The notes: a model not told the origin generated them from the letters alone. A stretch of 55,957 nt of DNA from an uncultured Cytophagaceae bacterium (GCA_903933935.1 CAIZMB010000021.1:1-55957); one strand, 5' to 3'. Counted from the stretch's first letter, positions 34,476 through 43,539 are shown. Numbers and translations: made by a program.

Positions 34476-37400
34476 TTTTAGACATTTTAGCCGAGAGCGA
34501 TGCGAATACCACATATAATCCCGGAATCACCAAAAGACCTCCTACCGTACCCAAAATCATCCCGCCAGCGGAGGCAGTACCAATCGTTCTATTTCCAATC
34601 GCACCTGCCCCAGATGCAATCATAAGCGGAATTAATCCTGCCACAAAGGCGAAAGACGTCATCAAAATTGGGCGCAATCTTGAGAAAGCTCCTTCTTTAG
34701 CCGCCTCGATGATCGATGCCCCTTCTTTTTGTTTTGCAATCGCAAACTCGACAATCAAAATGGCATTTTTACCTAACAAACCGATCAACATCACCAGTGC
34801 TACTTGGGCATAAATGTTGTTTTGTAAACCAAATAAATATAAGAAAGCGTAGGTACCCATAGCGCCCATCGGCAAAAAGAGAAGCACCGGAAATGGTAGC
34901 AAAAACGACTCGTATTGCGCAGCCAATAATAAATACACGAATAGTAAACAGATCGCAAAAATGAATATTGCTTGGTTCCCTGCTAAATCCTCTTCACGCG
35001 TCATACCTGACCACTCGAGCGTATAACCACGTGGCAAACTTTTCAACGCCTCTGCCCGAATGATATCCAAAACGGCTCCTGAAGAGAAACCAGGGGCCGG
35101 TTCTCCATTGACCATTGCTGAGGTAAACATGTTGTAGCGTGTAAATTGCTCCGGCCCATAGACACGTTTCATCTTCACGAAAGATGAATAGGGAACCATT
35201 TCGCCAGCTTTGTTTTTGGCATAAAACTTTAATACATCATCCGGATGTGCCCGGTAACGCGGATCTACCTGCACCATAACCTTATACATCTGGCCAAAGC
35301 GGATAAAGTTTGTCGCATAAAAACTACCCAATAAAGTTTGTAAGTTATCCATGGCTGGCAACACATTTACACCCTTTTGTGCGGCGGCTTCTTGGTCTAC
35401 TTCCAACATATATTGTGGAAAACTTGGATCAAAACTGGAGAAAGTATTTTGAATCTCAGGCACCGCATTGAGTTTTTTAGCAAAGTCATTGGCCACTGTT
35501 GCCAATTTCTGTAAATCCCCTGAACCACTTCGATCTTGAATTCTAAATTCAAAACCTGAGGCATTTCCAAAACCTGGAACGGCTGGCGGCGGGAAAAATT
35601 GAATGCTGGCATCCTTGATTCCGCTCGTCTTTTTTCGAATAATCTCGGTTAATTCATCTACCGTTTCCTTGCGCTCATCCCAAGGTTTTAGGGTTATTAT
35701 CCCTGTTCCATACGAAGCCCCTGAACCATCTGTTAACAAACTAAATCCGGCCAATGTTGAAAAAGACTCAATGGCATCCACTTCTTTAATCGATTTAAAC
35801 ACTTGGTCCATCACACCCTCCGTCCTTTCCAAGGTCGCTCCAGCCGGCGTTGTAGCATTGACATACAAAGTTCCTTGATCCTCCGAAGGAATAAATCCAC
35901 TAGGAACGATACCAGATAGAACCACTGTTCCAACGACGGAACCAAGCAAAATCAACCACATCAAAATTCGTTTACTGATCAAAGCGCCTACCCAAACCAA
36001 GTATTTTTGTGCGACTTGATCGTAGCGATGATTGAAGGCATGGAAGAATTTCCCTAACCAATTCTTTTGATTATGTTCCGGCTTTTTCAATAATAACACG
36101 CACAATGCGGGAGTTAAAGTCAATGCCGTTAAGCCCGACAAGGCAATGGAAATCGCCATGGTTACCGAGAACTGTCTAAAAAATACGCCTATCGGCCCTG
36201 AAAGAAAAGCAACCGGGACAAATACAGCACCCATTACTAAGGTAATGGCTAAAATGGCCCCTGAAATTTCGTGCATCGCCTCTTGGGTAGCCGCTAAAAC
36301 AGGCATGTCTTTTTCCTCCATTTTGGCATGAACAGCTTCCACGACGACAATTGCATTATCCACCACAATACCGATAGCTAAAACCAAGGAGAACAAAGTC
36401 AACAAGTTGATCGAGAACCCGAAGGCCAACATAAACGTAAACGTACCAACTAGTGAAACCGGAACCGCAATAATCGGAACTAAGGTCGCACGCCAATCTT
36501 GTAGGAAGATAAAAACAACCAAGGCTACAAGTAAAAATGCTTCTAATAAAGTCTTAATAACCTCATGAATCGAAGCATCCAAGAAACGGGAAACGTCATA
36601 CGAAATCGTAAAACCCATGCCTGGAGGAAAAGTAGTTGTTTTCAATTCAGCCAGTCGTTTTTTTACATTTTCAATTACTTCTGCGGCATTCGAACCCGGA
36701 CGTTGTTTCAATAATATCGCTGCGGATGGTCGGCCATTTTCTTTCGAAAGAACATCGTAATCTAAGGATCCAAATTCCACATCTGCCAAATCTTTTAAGC
36801 GCAATATTTGGCCTGTTTCAGTCGCTTTGATCACTAAGTTTTCATATTCAGCTACTTGAGTAAATTTCCCCGTATAGCGCATTACATATTGTAAAGCCTG
36901 TGGATGTTTGCCCGAACTTTCTCCAATTTTACCTGGAGCAGCCTCCACATTTTGATTGCGCAAAGCTTGAATCACATCTTCCGCGGAAAGCTTATAGGCA
37001 AATAAACGATCTGGATGCAACCAAATACGCATCGCATATTCTCTTTGGCCCATGATATCCGCAAACCCAACCCCGTCAATTCTTTTTAATTCTGGAAGCA
37101 CGTTAATATCAGCAAAATTATAAATGAACTTCTCGTCGATGTCCGCATCCTCGCTCAAAAGATTCACATACAACAACATACTGTTCACCTCTTTTTCTGT
37201 AATTACCCCAGCTTTTATTACTTCTTCAGGCAATTCATCGAGTACGGTTTGAACCCGAGTTTGTACGTTGACCGCCGCGACATCCGGATCGGTTCCTACT
37301 TGAAAATACACTTGAATAATACTGGTTCCATCATTCCCTGAAACAGAGGTCATGTAAGTCATGCCAGCTACTCCATTGATCGCGCGTTCGAGCGGCGTGA

Positions 37401-37584
37401 CTACAGCTTTAGCGCATACCTCCGCATTTGCTCCCGTATACTTAGTGGTGACGGTGACGGCCGGCGGAACAATATCTGGAAATTGGGTTATGGGCAATTG
37501 CTGCATGGCAATCACCCCTAAAATCACGATAAAGATCGATACGACGATCGACAATACCGGTCGGGTTATGAATTGTTGTACCAT
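34465..37584 (-). CDS. RND efflux transporter, hydrophobe/amphiphile family (AcrB/MexB-like)
   Basis: 1039 residues, the normal HAE1 length, with twelve helices and two large periplasmic loops. It begins MVQQFITRPVLSIVVS and has PITQFPDIVPP. The TM4 proton-relay motif is IGIVVDNAIVVVEAV: the first acidic residue (Asp409) is kept while the second, equivalent to AcrB Asp408, is Asn410. The TM10 lysine is kept in LLGKNAILIVEFA. It exports drugs, bile-salt-like compounds or solvents using the proton gradient, with the adaptor and TolC proteins of the same operon. Two-base overlap-free junction with the adaptor gene (one base gap). Confidence 0.96.
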   Translation of the reverse strand: MVQQFITRPVLSIVVSIFIVILGVIAMQQLPITQFPDIVPPAVTVTTKYTGANAEVCAKAVVTPLERAINGVAGMTYMTSVSGNDGTSIIQVYFQVGTDPDVAAVNVQTRVQTVLDELPEEVIKAGVITEKEVNSMLLYVNLLSEDADIDEKFIYNFADINVLPELKRIDGVGFADIMGQREYAMRIWLHPDRLFAYKLSAEDVIQALRNQNVEAAPGKIGESSGKHPQALQYVMRYTGKFTQVAEYENLVIKATETGQILRLKDLADVEFGSLDYDVLSKENGRPSAAILLKQRPGSNAAEVIENVKKRLAELKTTTFPPGMGFTISYDVSRFLDASIHEVIKTLLEAFLLVALVVFIFLQDWRATLVPIIAVPVSLVGTFTFMLAFGFSINLLTLFSLVLAIGIVVDNAIVVVEAVHAKMEEKDMPVLAATQEAMHEISGAILAITLVMGAVFVPVAFLSGPIGVFFRQFSVTMAISIALSGLTALTLTPALCVLLLKKPEHNQKNWLGKFFHAFNHRYDQVAQKYLVWVGALISKRILMWLILLGSVVGTVVLSGIVPSGFIPSEDQGTLYVNATTPAGATLERTEGVMDQVFKSIKEVDAIESFSTLAGFSLLTDGSGASYGTGIITLKPWDERKETVDELTEIIRKKTSGIKDASIQFFPPPAVPGFGNASGFEFRIQDRSGSGDLQKLATVANDFAKKLNAVPEIQNTFSSFDPSFPQYMLEVDQEAAAQKGVNVLPAMDNLQTLLGSFYATNFIRFGQMYKVMVQVDPRYRAHPDDVLKFYAKNKAGEMVPYSSFVKMKRVYGPEQFTRYNMFTSAMVNGEPAPGFSSGAVLDIIRAEALKSLPRGYTLEWSGMTREEDLAGNQAIFIFAICLLFVYLLLAAQYESFLLPFPVLLFLPMGAMGTYAFLYLFGLQNNIYAQVALVMLIGLLGKNAILIVEFAIAKQKEGASIIEAAKEGAFSRLRPILMTSFAFVAGLIPLMIASGAGAIGNRTIGTASAGGMILGTVGGLLVIPGLYVVFASLSAKMSKNEK

Positions 37585-37585
37585 G

Positions 37586-38689
37586 TTACAGTGCTTTATA
37601 ATCCGTTAATAATTGGCGCATCGACTTGAAGGTCGACTTGATTTTTTGGCCTTGCTTTACGAGCTGAATCCCTTCAATTAGGATGGTATCCTTGGATGAA
37701 AATCCATTTTTAACTAGGTAAAAATGGGGAATACGTAAGTCTGGCACAATACTCTTCATCTTGACAATACCGTCTGCATCTTTTACGAAAACATAGCTCT
37801 TTTCTTGAATTTCAAAAACAGATTTTTGAGGAATAGCCCAATAGTCCGTTACTTTTTTAGGCAATTGAACTTTTCCTGATGCCCCGTGGCGCAGAAGTTT
37901 ATTCGGATTCGCGAAACGTGCACGGAAGGCAATGTTTCCCGTATTTTTATCAAACTCCCCTTCAATAGTTTCAACTAAGCCCTTTTCTGGATATGTTTCC
38001 CCATTGGCCAAAACTAAATCCACGGATGCCGATTTATTTACACCATCTTGTTCACTAAAGGCAAGGTATTCTTGTTCAGATACATTGAAATAAGCAAAGA
38101 CATTTTGGTTGTCAGATAGCGTTGTCAACAAGGTTCCTTCGTCGACTAAACTTCCGCGCTTAAAAGGTAATCGGTCAACGATCCCCTCAAATGGGGCTCT
38201 GATATTTGAATTTTCTACTTTTAATTCAGCGGCTTGGACATGTGCTAGTGCCTCTTCACGTTTGGCTTTTAAACCATCCACTTTCGCAAGTGAGATAGCT
38301 AACTGGTTTTTTGAAATTACATTTTTGTCAACCAATAAGCGGGTGTTAACCAAAGTCAATTCCTCCGCTTTTAACTCCGCCGAAGCCTGACTTAAAACAG
38401 CCTTTGCTCGTGCTAAATCAGCCACATATTCTTGGCTATTAATGGTAAACATAACCTGTCCTTTTTTGACTTGCTTACCTTCATCCACCAAAATACGGTC
38501 TAAATAGCCTTTAACACGAGCGCGTATTTCCACATTTTGAACGGCGTGAATATCAGCCACGAATTCCTGATGAATGGTCGTGTCTAAGGAAATGGGGGTA
38601 GAAACTTCCAATGTTTGAACTTCCACTACCTCCTCTTTTTTAGCCGTACAGGCCGTTAAAAGCATTAATCCCAATAGGTATTTTCTCAT
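37586..38689 (-). CDS. RND efflux periplasmic adaptor (membrane fusion protein), lipoprotein
   Basis: 367 residues. Lipoprotein signal LMLLTACTAKK, then the barrel-sandwich/lipoyl halves (VEIRARVKGYLDRILVDEGKQVKKG and NIRAPFEGIVDRLPF), an alpha-helical hairpin between about 95 and 150, and the beta-barrel and membrane-proximal domains (RARFANPNKLLRHGASGKV, VQIV-type end). It links the inner membrane pump to the TolC-like channel. First of the three pump genes and preceded by a small exported protein after 7 bases. Confidence 0.94.
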   Translation of the reverse strand: MRKYLLGLMLLTACTAKKEEVVEVQTLEVSTPISLDTTIHQEFVADIHAVQNVEIRARVKGYLDRILVDEGKQVKKGQVMFTINSQEYVADLARAKAVLSQASAELKAEELTLVNTRLLVDKNVISKNQLAISLAKVDGLKAKREEALAHVQAAELKVENSNIRAPFEGIVDRLPFKRGSLVDEGTLLTTLSDNQNVFAYFNVSEQEYLAFSEQDGVNKSASVDLVLANGETYPEKGLVETIEGEFDKNTGNIAFRARFANPNKLLRHGASGKVQLPKKVTDYWAIPQKSVFEIQEKSYVFVKDADGIVKMKSIVPDLRIPHFYLVKNGFSSKDTILIEGIQLVKQGQKIKSTFKSMRQLLTDYKAL

Positions 38690-38696
38690 AATCTAC

Positions 38697-38951
38697 TTAG
38701 TTAGGCCTTCCCTCATGTTGTTTGTAGGAAGGGTTTTTTGTTTTAAATGTATCCACCCATTCTATATTGGGTTTGTATTCTTGGTACTTCGGGGTTTGAA
38801 TACTGGGCTTCTTTTCTTTTATTTCTACCCGTTTTTCAATTAATACTTTATCTTTCAATGTACTGTTTATCTGATTTTTATAGTTTTTACCTTGGCTGAA
38901 GCCTGCAAAAACCATAAAGACAAACATAGACGCCAATGCGTATGTTTTCAT
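38697..38951 (-). CDS. Small exported protein of unknown function ahead of the efflux operon
   Basis: 84 residues. Signal peptide (MKTYALASMFVFMVFAGFSQG), then a short polar, Lys-rich mature chain with PKYQEYKPNIEWVDTFKTKNPSY. I do not recognise the family. It ends seven bases before the adaptor start, so it is very likely co-transcribed with the pump. ATG at 38949-38951 follows a perfect 8-bp dyad. The mature part is too short and polar for an enzyme; it may be a periplasmic accessory, which is inference. Confidence 0.6.
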   Translation of the reverse strand: MKTYALASMFVFMVFAGFSQGKNYKNQINSTLKDKVLIEKRVEIKEKKPSIQTPKYQEYKPNIEWVDTFKTKNPSYKQHEGRPN

Positions 38952-38963
38952 AACGATTAATTT

Positions 38964-38982
38964 CTATGCGTAAAACGCATAG
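38964..38982. repeat. Perfect dyad upstream of the efflux operon (possible operator)
   Basis: CTATGCGT and ACGCATAG, eight bases each, around a three-base AAA centre. It lies 12 bases before the ATG of the small exported protein. Neither strand has a following U-run, so it is not a good terminator. A related dyad lies at 39019-39039. Confidence 0.5.
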
Positions 38983-39018
38983 GTGACAAGAAATTTTTTA
39001 TGATTTTGTTTCAATAAT

Positions 39019-39039
39019 GCATGCGTAATTACGCCATGC
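39019..39039. repeat. Second, imperfect dyad sharing the ATGCGTAA half-site
   Basis: GCATG-CGTAATTACG-C-CATGC: the inner ten bases are a perfect palindrome and the outer five pair after one extra base. It overlaps the last codons and stop of the 98-residue gene. Its half-site ATGCGTAA also occurs at 38966-38973 in the first dyad. Confidence 0.4.
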
Positions 39040-39325
39040 GGGGAGGAGGACTCTCTTGCTCAAGGAGCACATGTAAGCTAGATTGTTTATACTGATCGTT
39101 AATTGATTTATCAGTAAAACGATCGAAATTATTTTGGTTTACATCTAAACCAAAATCGTCACTCGCAAAAAATTCGTCAGTTCCATCTTCTTCCATTGAA
39201 TCTTCGAAATTCATCTCTAAAGAAACACTACTCTTTTCGTACAATACATCCAGCGCAAACGAAAGGCCATCCTTCGTTAACAAACAAAATACCAACAAGA
39301 AATAAACGACAAATCCTCTTACCAT
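39029..39325 (-). CDS. Small acidic, probably exported protein of unknown function
   Basis: 98 residues: hydrophobic N-terminal segment (3-26, signal or anchor), then a strongly acidic stretch (EDSMEEDGTDEFFASDDFG), and a C-terminus ending SPPPRMA. No family recognised. It begins three bases after DUF4834 and so belongs to the carB operon tail. Coding status is supported by tight packing and the signal-like start, not by homology. Confidence 0.5.
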   Translation of the reverse strand: MVRGFVVYFLLVFCLLTKDGLSFALDVLYEKSSVSLEMNFEDSMEEDGTDEFFASDDFGLDVNQNNFDRFTDKSINDQYKQSSLHVLLEQESPPPRMA

Positions 39326-39328
39326 TTT

Positions 39329-39583
39329 TTACTCTTTAATTTCTTCATAAGGCACATAATCTCCTTCATCGGCCAATGGTTTTTTATTTTTTCCCGTTGG
39401 AGGTACATAATCCACATCTATAGAACCTTCTGTTCGCGTTTTTGTTGCAGATTGTTTAGATCTTATATCCTGTTCGGACATCTTTCTATGGACCTGGGTG
39501 ATGATAAATCCCTTAAACAGGAATCGCATCAAAGGCCAAATCACATAGTAAAATACTAATCCAAAAGCGATTAACTTTAACAT
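39329..39583 (-). CDS. DUF4834 family small membrane protein
   Basis: 84 residues: one N-terminal membrane helix (about 3-23, LIAFGLVFYYVIWPLMRFLF), then a basic and polar cytoplasmic tail with DVDYVPPTGKNKK and an acidic end DYVPYEEIKE. This matches the DUF4834 family, known only from Bacteroidota and without a described role. It begins six bases after carB. Confidence 0.75.
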   Translation of the reverse strand: MLKLIAFGLVFYYVIWPLMRFLFKGFIITQVHRKMSEQDIRSKQSATKTRTEGSIDVDYVPPTGKNKKPLADEGDYVPYEEIKE

Positions 39584-39589
39584 GGTTGC

Positions 39590-42421
39590 TTAACGGCTTA
39601 AATATAAATTTCGTTCCCCATACACCTTACGAAAGAAATCATCTTTCAAATCATCAATGAAATAAATCGCCTCACCCGTTGATTTCATTTCGGGTCCCAG
39701 CTCCATATTGACATTAGGAAACTTAGAAAAAGAAAATACAGGAATCTTGATTGCATATCCTTTTTTCACGGGTTGGAAATTAAAATCTTTCACCTTCTTG
39801 TCTCCTAGCATTACTTTAGTCGCGTAATTCACATAAGGTTCTTGGTAGGCCTTGCAGATAAATGGAACGGTCCGAGAGGCACGAGGGTTCGCTTCGATGA
39901 TGTATACCACTTCATCTTTCACTGCAAACTGGATATTTAAGAGACCTTTCGTCTTCAATGCTACCGCAATCTTGCGCGTGTGATCTTCGATTTGCTTGAT
40001 CACGTGATCCGACAAATCGAATGGAGGTAACACCGAATGGGAATCACCTGAGTGAATACCCGCTGGCTCAATGTGCTCCATTAAACCAATGATGTACACA
40101 TCTTCCCCATCACAGATCGCATCTGCCTCCGCCTCAATGGCATTTTCTAAGAAGTGATCCAATAAGATTTTGTTCCCAGGAATATCGCGTAAAATATCGA
40201 CGACATGTTGTTCCAATTCCTGCTCATTAATCACAATTTTCATGGACTGACCACCCAAAACATAGGATGGGCGAACCAACAATGGATACCCTAATTCGCG
40301 TCCTAAGGCTGCAGCATTATCCGCATCTTCACAAACGCCAAACCTTGGATAAGGGATATCTAAATCTTTCAATAAACTAGAGAAAGCTCCACGGTCTTCT
40401 GCTAAATCCAAGGCTTCAAAGGAAGTACCTAAAATTTTAATGCCATATTTTGAAAGCTTCTCGGCTAATTTTAAAGCCGTTTGCCCCCCCAATTGGACAA
40501 TTACGCCCTCCGGTTTTTCATGCTGAATGATGTCATAGACATGCTCCCAAAATACGGGTTCAAAATATAATTTATCAGCTATATCAAAATCCGTTGACAC
40601 TGTCTCAGGATTAGAATTAATCATAATAGTCTCATATCCAGCTTCTTTAGCTGCTAACACCCCATGCACACAAGAATAATCAAACTCAATTCCCTGGCCA
40701 ATCCGGTTGGGCCCAGAACCCAATACAACCACTTTTTTCTTTGTTGTCACGACGGATTCATTATCCAAAACATCTGAACCTTCCTGACCAAAAGTAGAAT
40801 AATAGTAAGGAGTCTTGGCTTCAAATTCAGCGGCACATGTGTCCACACATTTGTAGATACGCTTAATACCTAAGCTATTACGCTTATCGTAAACCTCTGA
40901 TTCTAAACAACGCAGTGTATGTGCAATTTGGCGATCCGCAAATCCCTTGTGTTTAGCTTCTTCAAGTAAAACTTTGGGAATATTTTGGACTGAGTACTTC
41001 TCTATTTCTTTTTCAACACGAACTAAATCCTCAATTTGATTTAAAAACCATTTGTCGATTTTTGTTAATTGCTGAATGGTCTTAAAGGAAATACCCATTT
41101 TGAAGGCATCATAAATATGGAATAAACGATTCCAAGAAGGATTGGCCAATGAGTACATAATCGCATCCTGATCACGCAATTCCTTTCCGTCCGCTCCCAT
41201 TCCATTTCGCTTAATCTCTAAAGACTGACATGCCTTTTGAAGTGCCTCTTGGAAATTACGCCCAATACCCATGGTTTCACCCACAGATTTCATTTGCAAA
41301 CCGAGCGTGCGATCAGCACCTTTGAATTTATCAAAATTCCATCTTGGCACTTTAACAATGACATAGTCAAGAGCTGGCTCAAAATAAGCTGAAGTCGTAC
41401 CGGTAATTGCATTAGTCAACTCATCTAAGTTGTAGCCGATGGACATTTTTGCAGCAATCTTGGCAATCGGATAACCCGTTGCTTTAGATGCCAAAGCAGA
41501 CGATCTAGAAACCCTTGGATTTACTTCAATCGCTATAATCTCATCCGTTTCAGGATTTAATGAAAACTGAACATTACAACCACCAGCGAAAGTACCTATG
41601 GCATTCATCATCTTGATGGCCATGTCTCTCATTCGTTGGTAAATCGTATCTGGCAAAGTCATTGCCGGAGCTACCGTAATAGAATCTCCAGTATGAATTC
41701 CCATCGGATCAAAATTCTCAATCGAGCAAATAATGATAACATTTCCAATGTGATCACGAAGTAACTCTAGTTCATATTCTTTCCAACCCATGATGGATTG
41801 TTCCACCAACACCTCATGAGTTGGTGAAGCGTGTAAACCTTTATTTAAAGCCGCGTCAAAATCTTTTGGATCATGAACAAAACCACCACCTGTACCCCCT
41901 AAGGTAAAAGATGGGCGAATAACCAACGGAAAACCTGTTTCTTGTGCTATTTCTTTCCCTTCCAGAAATGAACGAGCTGTACGACCCTTGCAAACCCCAA
42001 CCCCAATTTCGATCATCTTCAAACGGAACTTCTCGCGATCTTCTGTCGTTTCAATCGCCGCAATATCTACTCCTATAATCCTTACGCCATACTTTTCCCA
42101 AATACCAGCCGCATCACAATCAATCGCTAAATTTAATGCAGTTTGTCCACCCATCGTAGGCAAAACCGCGTCGATTTTATGACGCTCTAATATGTGAATG
42201 ATGGACGCCTTTTCTAATGGTTTCAAATACACATGATCCGCATTCATCGGATCCGTCATAATCGTCGCTGGGTTAGAATTAATTAATATGACTTCGATCC
42301 CTTCCTCTCTCAAAGAACGTGCCGCTTGGGAACCTGCATAATCAAATTCACATGCTTGACCGATAACAATGGGACCGGAACCAATAATTAGGACTGATTT
42401 AATCGACGAATCTTTAGGCAC
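39590..42421 (-). CDS. carB: Carbamoyl-phosphate synthase large subunit lacking the C-terminal allosteric domain
   Basis: 943 residues, against about 1073 for E. coli CarB. Both ATP-grasp synthetase halves are complete: KSVLIIGSGPIVIGQACEFDYAG and its second-half counterpart VVLGSGPNRIGQGIEFDY, plus EVNPRVSRSSALASKATGYP and IEANPRASRTVPF. The chain ends shortly after LGPEMKSTGEAI, so the roughly 130-residue MGS-like domain that binds UMP, IMP and ornithine is missing. The stop is normal with no remnant downstream. It makes carbamoyl phosphate for pyrimidines and arginine with a CarA subunit encoded elsewhere. Translation starts at GTG (42419-42421). Confidence 0.95.
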   Translation of the reverse strand: MPKDSSIKSVLIIGSGPIVIGQACEFDYAGSQAARSLREEGIEVILINSNPATIMTDPMNADHVYLKPLEKASIIHILERHKIDAVLPTMGGQTALNLAIDCDAAGIWEKYGVRIIGVDIAAIETTEDREKFRLKMIEIGVGVCKGRTARSFLEGKEIAQETGFPLVIRPSFTLGGTGGGFVHDPKDFDAALNKGLHASPTHEVLVEQSIMGWKEYELELLRDHIGNVIIICSIENFDPMGIHTGDSITVAPAMTLPDTIYQRMRDMAIKMMNAIGTFAGGCNVQFSLNPETDEIIAIEVNPRVSRSSALASKATGYPIAKIAAKMSIGYNLDELTNAITGTTSAYFEPALDYVIVKVPRWNFDKFKGADRTLGLQMKSVGETMGIGRNFQEALQKACQSLEIKRNGMGADGKELRDQDAIMYSLANPSWNRLFHIYDAFKMGISFKTIQQLTKIDKWFLNQIEDLVRVEKEIEKYSVQNIPKVLLEEAKHKGFADRQIAHTLRCLESEVYDKRNSLGIKRIYKCVDTCAAEFEAKTPYYYSTFGQEGSDVLDNESVVTTKKKVVVLGSGPNRIGQGIEFDYSCVHGVLAAKEAGYETIMINSNPETVSTDFDIADKLYFEPVFWEHVYDIIQHEKPEGVIVQLGGQTALKLAEKLSKYGIKILGTSFEALDLAEDRGAFSSLLKDLDIPYPRFGVCEDADNAAALGRELGYPLLVRPSYVLGGQSMKIVINEQELEQHVVDILRDIPGNKILLDHFLENAIEAEADAICDGEDVYIIGLMEHIEPAGIHSGDSHSVLPPFDLSDHVIKQIEDHTRKIAVALKTKGLLNIQFAVKDEVVYIIEANPRASRTVPFICKAYQEPYVNYATKVMLGDKKVKDFNFQPVKKGYAIKIPVFSFSKFPNVNMELGPEMKSTGEAIYFIDDLKDDFFRKVYGERNLYLSR

Positions 42422-42628
42422 AGGATGGTATAAATTTAAAGCGTTATAATTTCAAAAATGTTTGGCCTTTCGGTATGGCTCAAAAATTGTACAAAATTAG
42501 TGGTTTGAGCTCAAATTGGGAAGCATAATTGAAAATAAATTTATCAATTTTCCATAAATCCATTTATATCCACATAGGGCTAAATAGATCCCGAAAAATC
42601 CCTTATTTTTGATAAAAAATTCGAACAA
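42422..42628. other. Divergent carB-folA intergenic region (207 bp)
   Basis: Holds a minus-strand TAATTTTG (42499-42492, about 70 bases before carB) and a plus-strand TATTTTTG (42604-42611, 17 bases before folA), both fitting the -7 consensus but without clear -33 partners. No hairpin, small ORF or repeat of note. Confidence 0.3.
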
Positions 42629-43117
42629 TTGATAAAAATATTAGTCGCTTTTGATGAAAATAGGGTTATTGGAAAAAACAATACGTTGATCTGGCATTTA
42701 CCAGCTGACTTACAGCGATTTAAAGCGCTCACAACAGGGCATGTAATTATCATGGGGCGGAAAACGTATGAGTCCATCGGTAAGCCCTTACCTAATCGGA
42801 CTACCATCGCCATCACGCGTCAGACTGAATTTAATCCAGCAGGAATCATTACCGTACATTCACTAGAAGAGGCCATTTTAAAGGCTAAGTCAATTTCAAG
42901 AGAAGACATTTACATTGTGGGCGGGGCTGAAATATACCAATTGAGTCTTGCGGTCGCGGATCAGATATTAGTTACCCAACTACATGATATTTTTGACGGG
43001 GACACTTATTTCCCAGAGATTCCAGCAGATACATGGGAAGTTGTTTCCCGAGAAAGAGGCGTTACCGATGAAAAAAATACCTATCAGTATAGCTTTTTGA
43101 CCTATCAACGAAAATAA
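42629..43117 (+). CDS. folA: Dihydrofolate reductase
   Basis: 162 residues from a TTG at 42629 that directly precedes the conserved IKILVAFDENRVIGKNNTLIWHLPADL. DHFR reduces dihydrofolate with NADPH. The substrate acidic residue lies in PADLQRFK, the NADPH loop in GRKTYESIGKPLPNRTTI and IVGGAEIYQLSL. It is followed two bases later by moaE. Confidence 0.95.
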   Translation: MIKILVAFDENRVIGKNNTLIWHLPADLQRFKALTTGHVIIMGRKTYESIGKPLPNRTTIAITRQTEFNPAGIITVHSLEEAILKAKSISREDIYIVGGAEIYQLSLAVADQILVTQLHDIFDGDTYFPEIPADTWEVVSRERGVTDEKNTYQYSFLTYQRK

Positions 43118-43119
43118 AT

Positions 43120-43539
43120 ATGGAGCAGAAAATTGAATTAATCGATTCCCCACTCTTGATCGATCCCCAATTCAAATTTTTACAAGCTGAAGAGGCCGGA
43201 GGAATTTGTTTATTCATAGGCACCATCCGAAATAAAAACCAAGGAAAAGAAGTTAATGCGCTAACCATGGAGGCTTATTCTCCCATGGCCGTCAAACAAA
43301 TAGAACGATTAATTGAATCTGCTGGAGAAAAATGGCCCATCGTTAAAGCCGTTGTGTGTCATCGAACCGGACCTTTGGAAATAGGTGATATTGCAGTGAT
43401 CATCGGGGTAACTTGCGTGCACCGAGCAGAGGCCTTTGCGGCATGCCAATGGTTAATTGACACCTTGAAAAAAGAAGTTCCCATTTGGAAAAATGAATTT
43501 TATACAGATGGATCATCGTGGCTGGTTCCACATCCCTAA
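43120..43539 (+). CDS. moaE: Molybdopterin synthase catalytic subunit MoaE
   Basis: 139 residues. MoaE transfers sulfur from thiocarboxylated MoaD to precursor Z to form molybdopterin. Catalytic Lys117/118 and Lys124 are in LKKEVPIWKNE; FIGTIRNKNQGK, EAYSPMA and GVTCVHRAEAF are the other conserved blocks. No moaA, moaC or moaD is in the window, so this is an isolated cofactor gene paired with folA, both pterin pathways. Confidence 0.94.
   Translation: MEQKIELIDSPLLIDPQFKFLQAEEAGGICLFIGTIRNKNQGKEVNALTMEAYSPMAVKQIERLIESAGEKWPIVKAVVCHRTGPLEIGDIAVIIGVTCVHRAEAFAACQWLIDTLKKEVPIWKNEFYTDGSSWLVPHP

Noticed and set aside
35603-35878. 91-codon plus-strand frame opposite the RND pump
   Set aside because: Shadow of the pump gene; no signal or domain.
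39590-39600. Frameshift or truncation of carB at its 3' end
   Set aside because: The stop is clean, the next gene follows in six bases, and no remnant of the missing domain is visible in any frame downstream, so a native short form is more likely.
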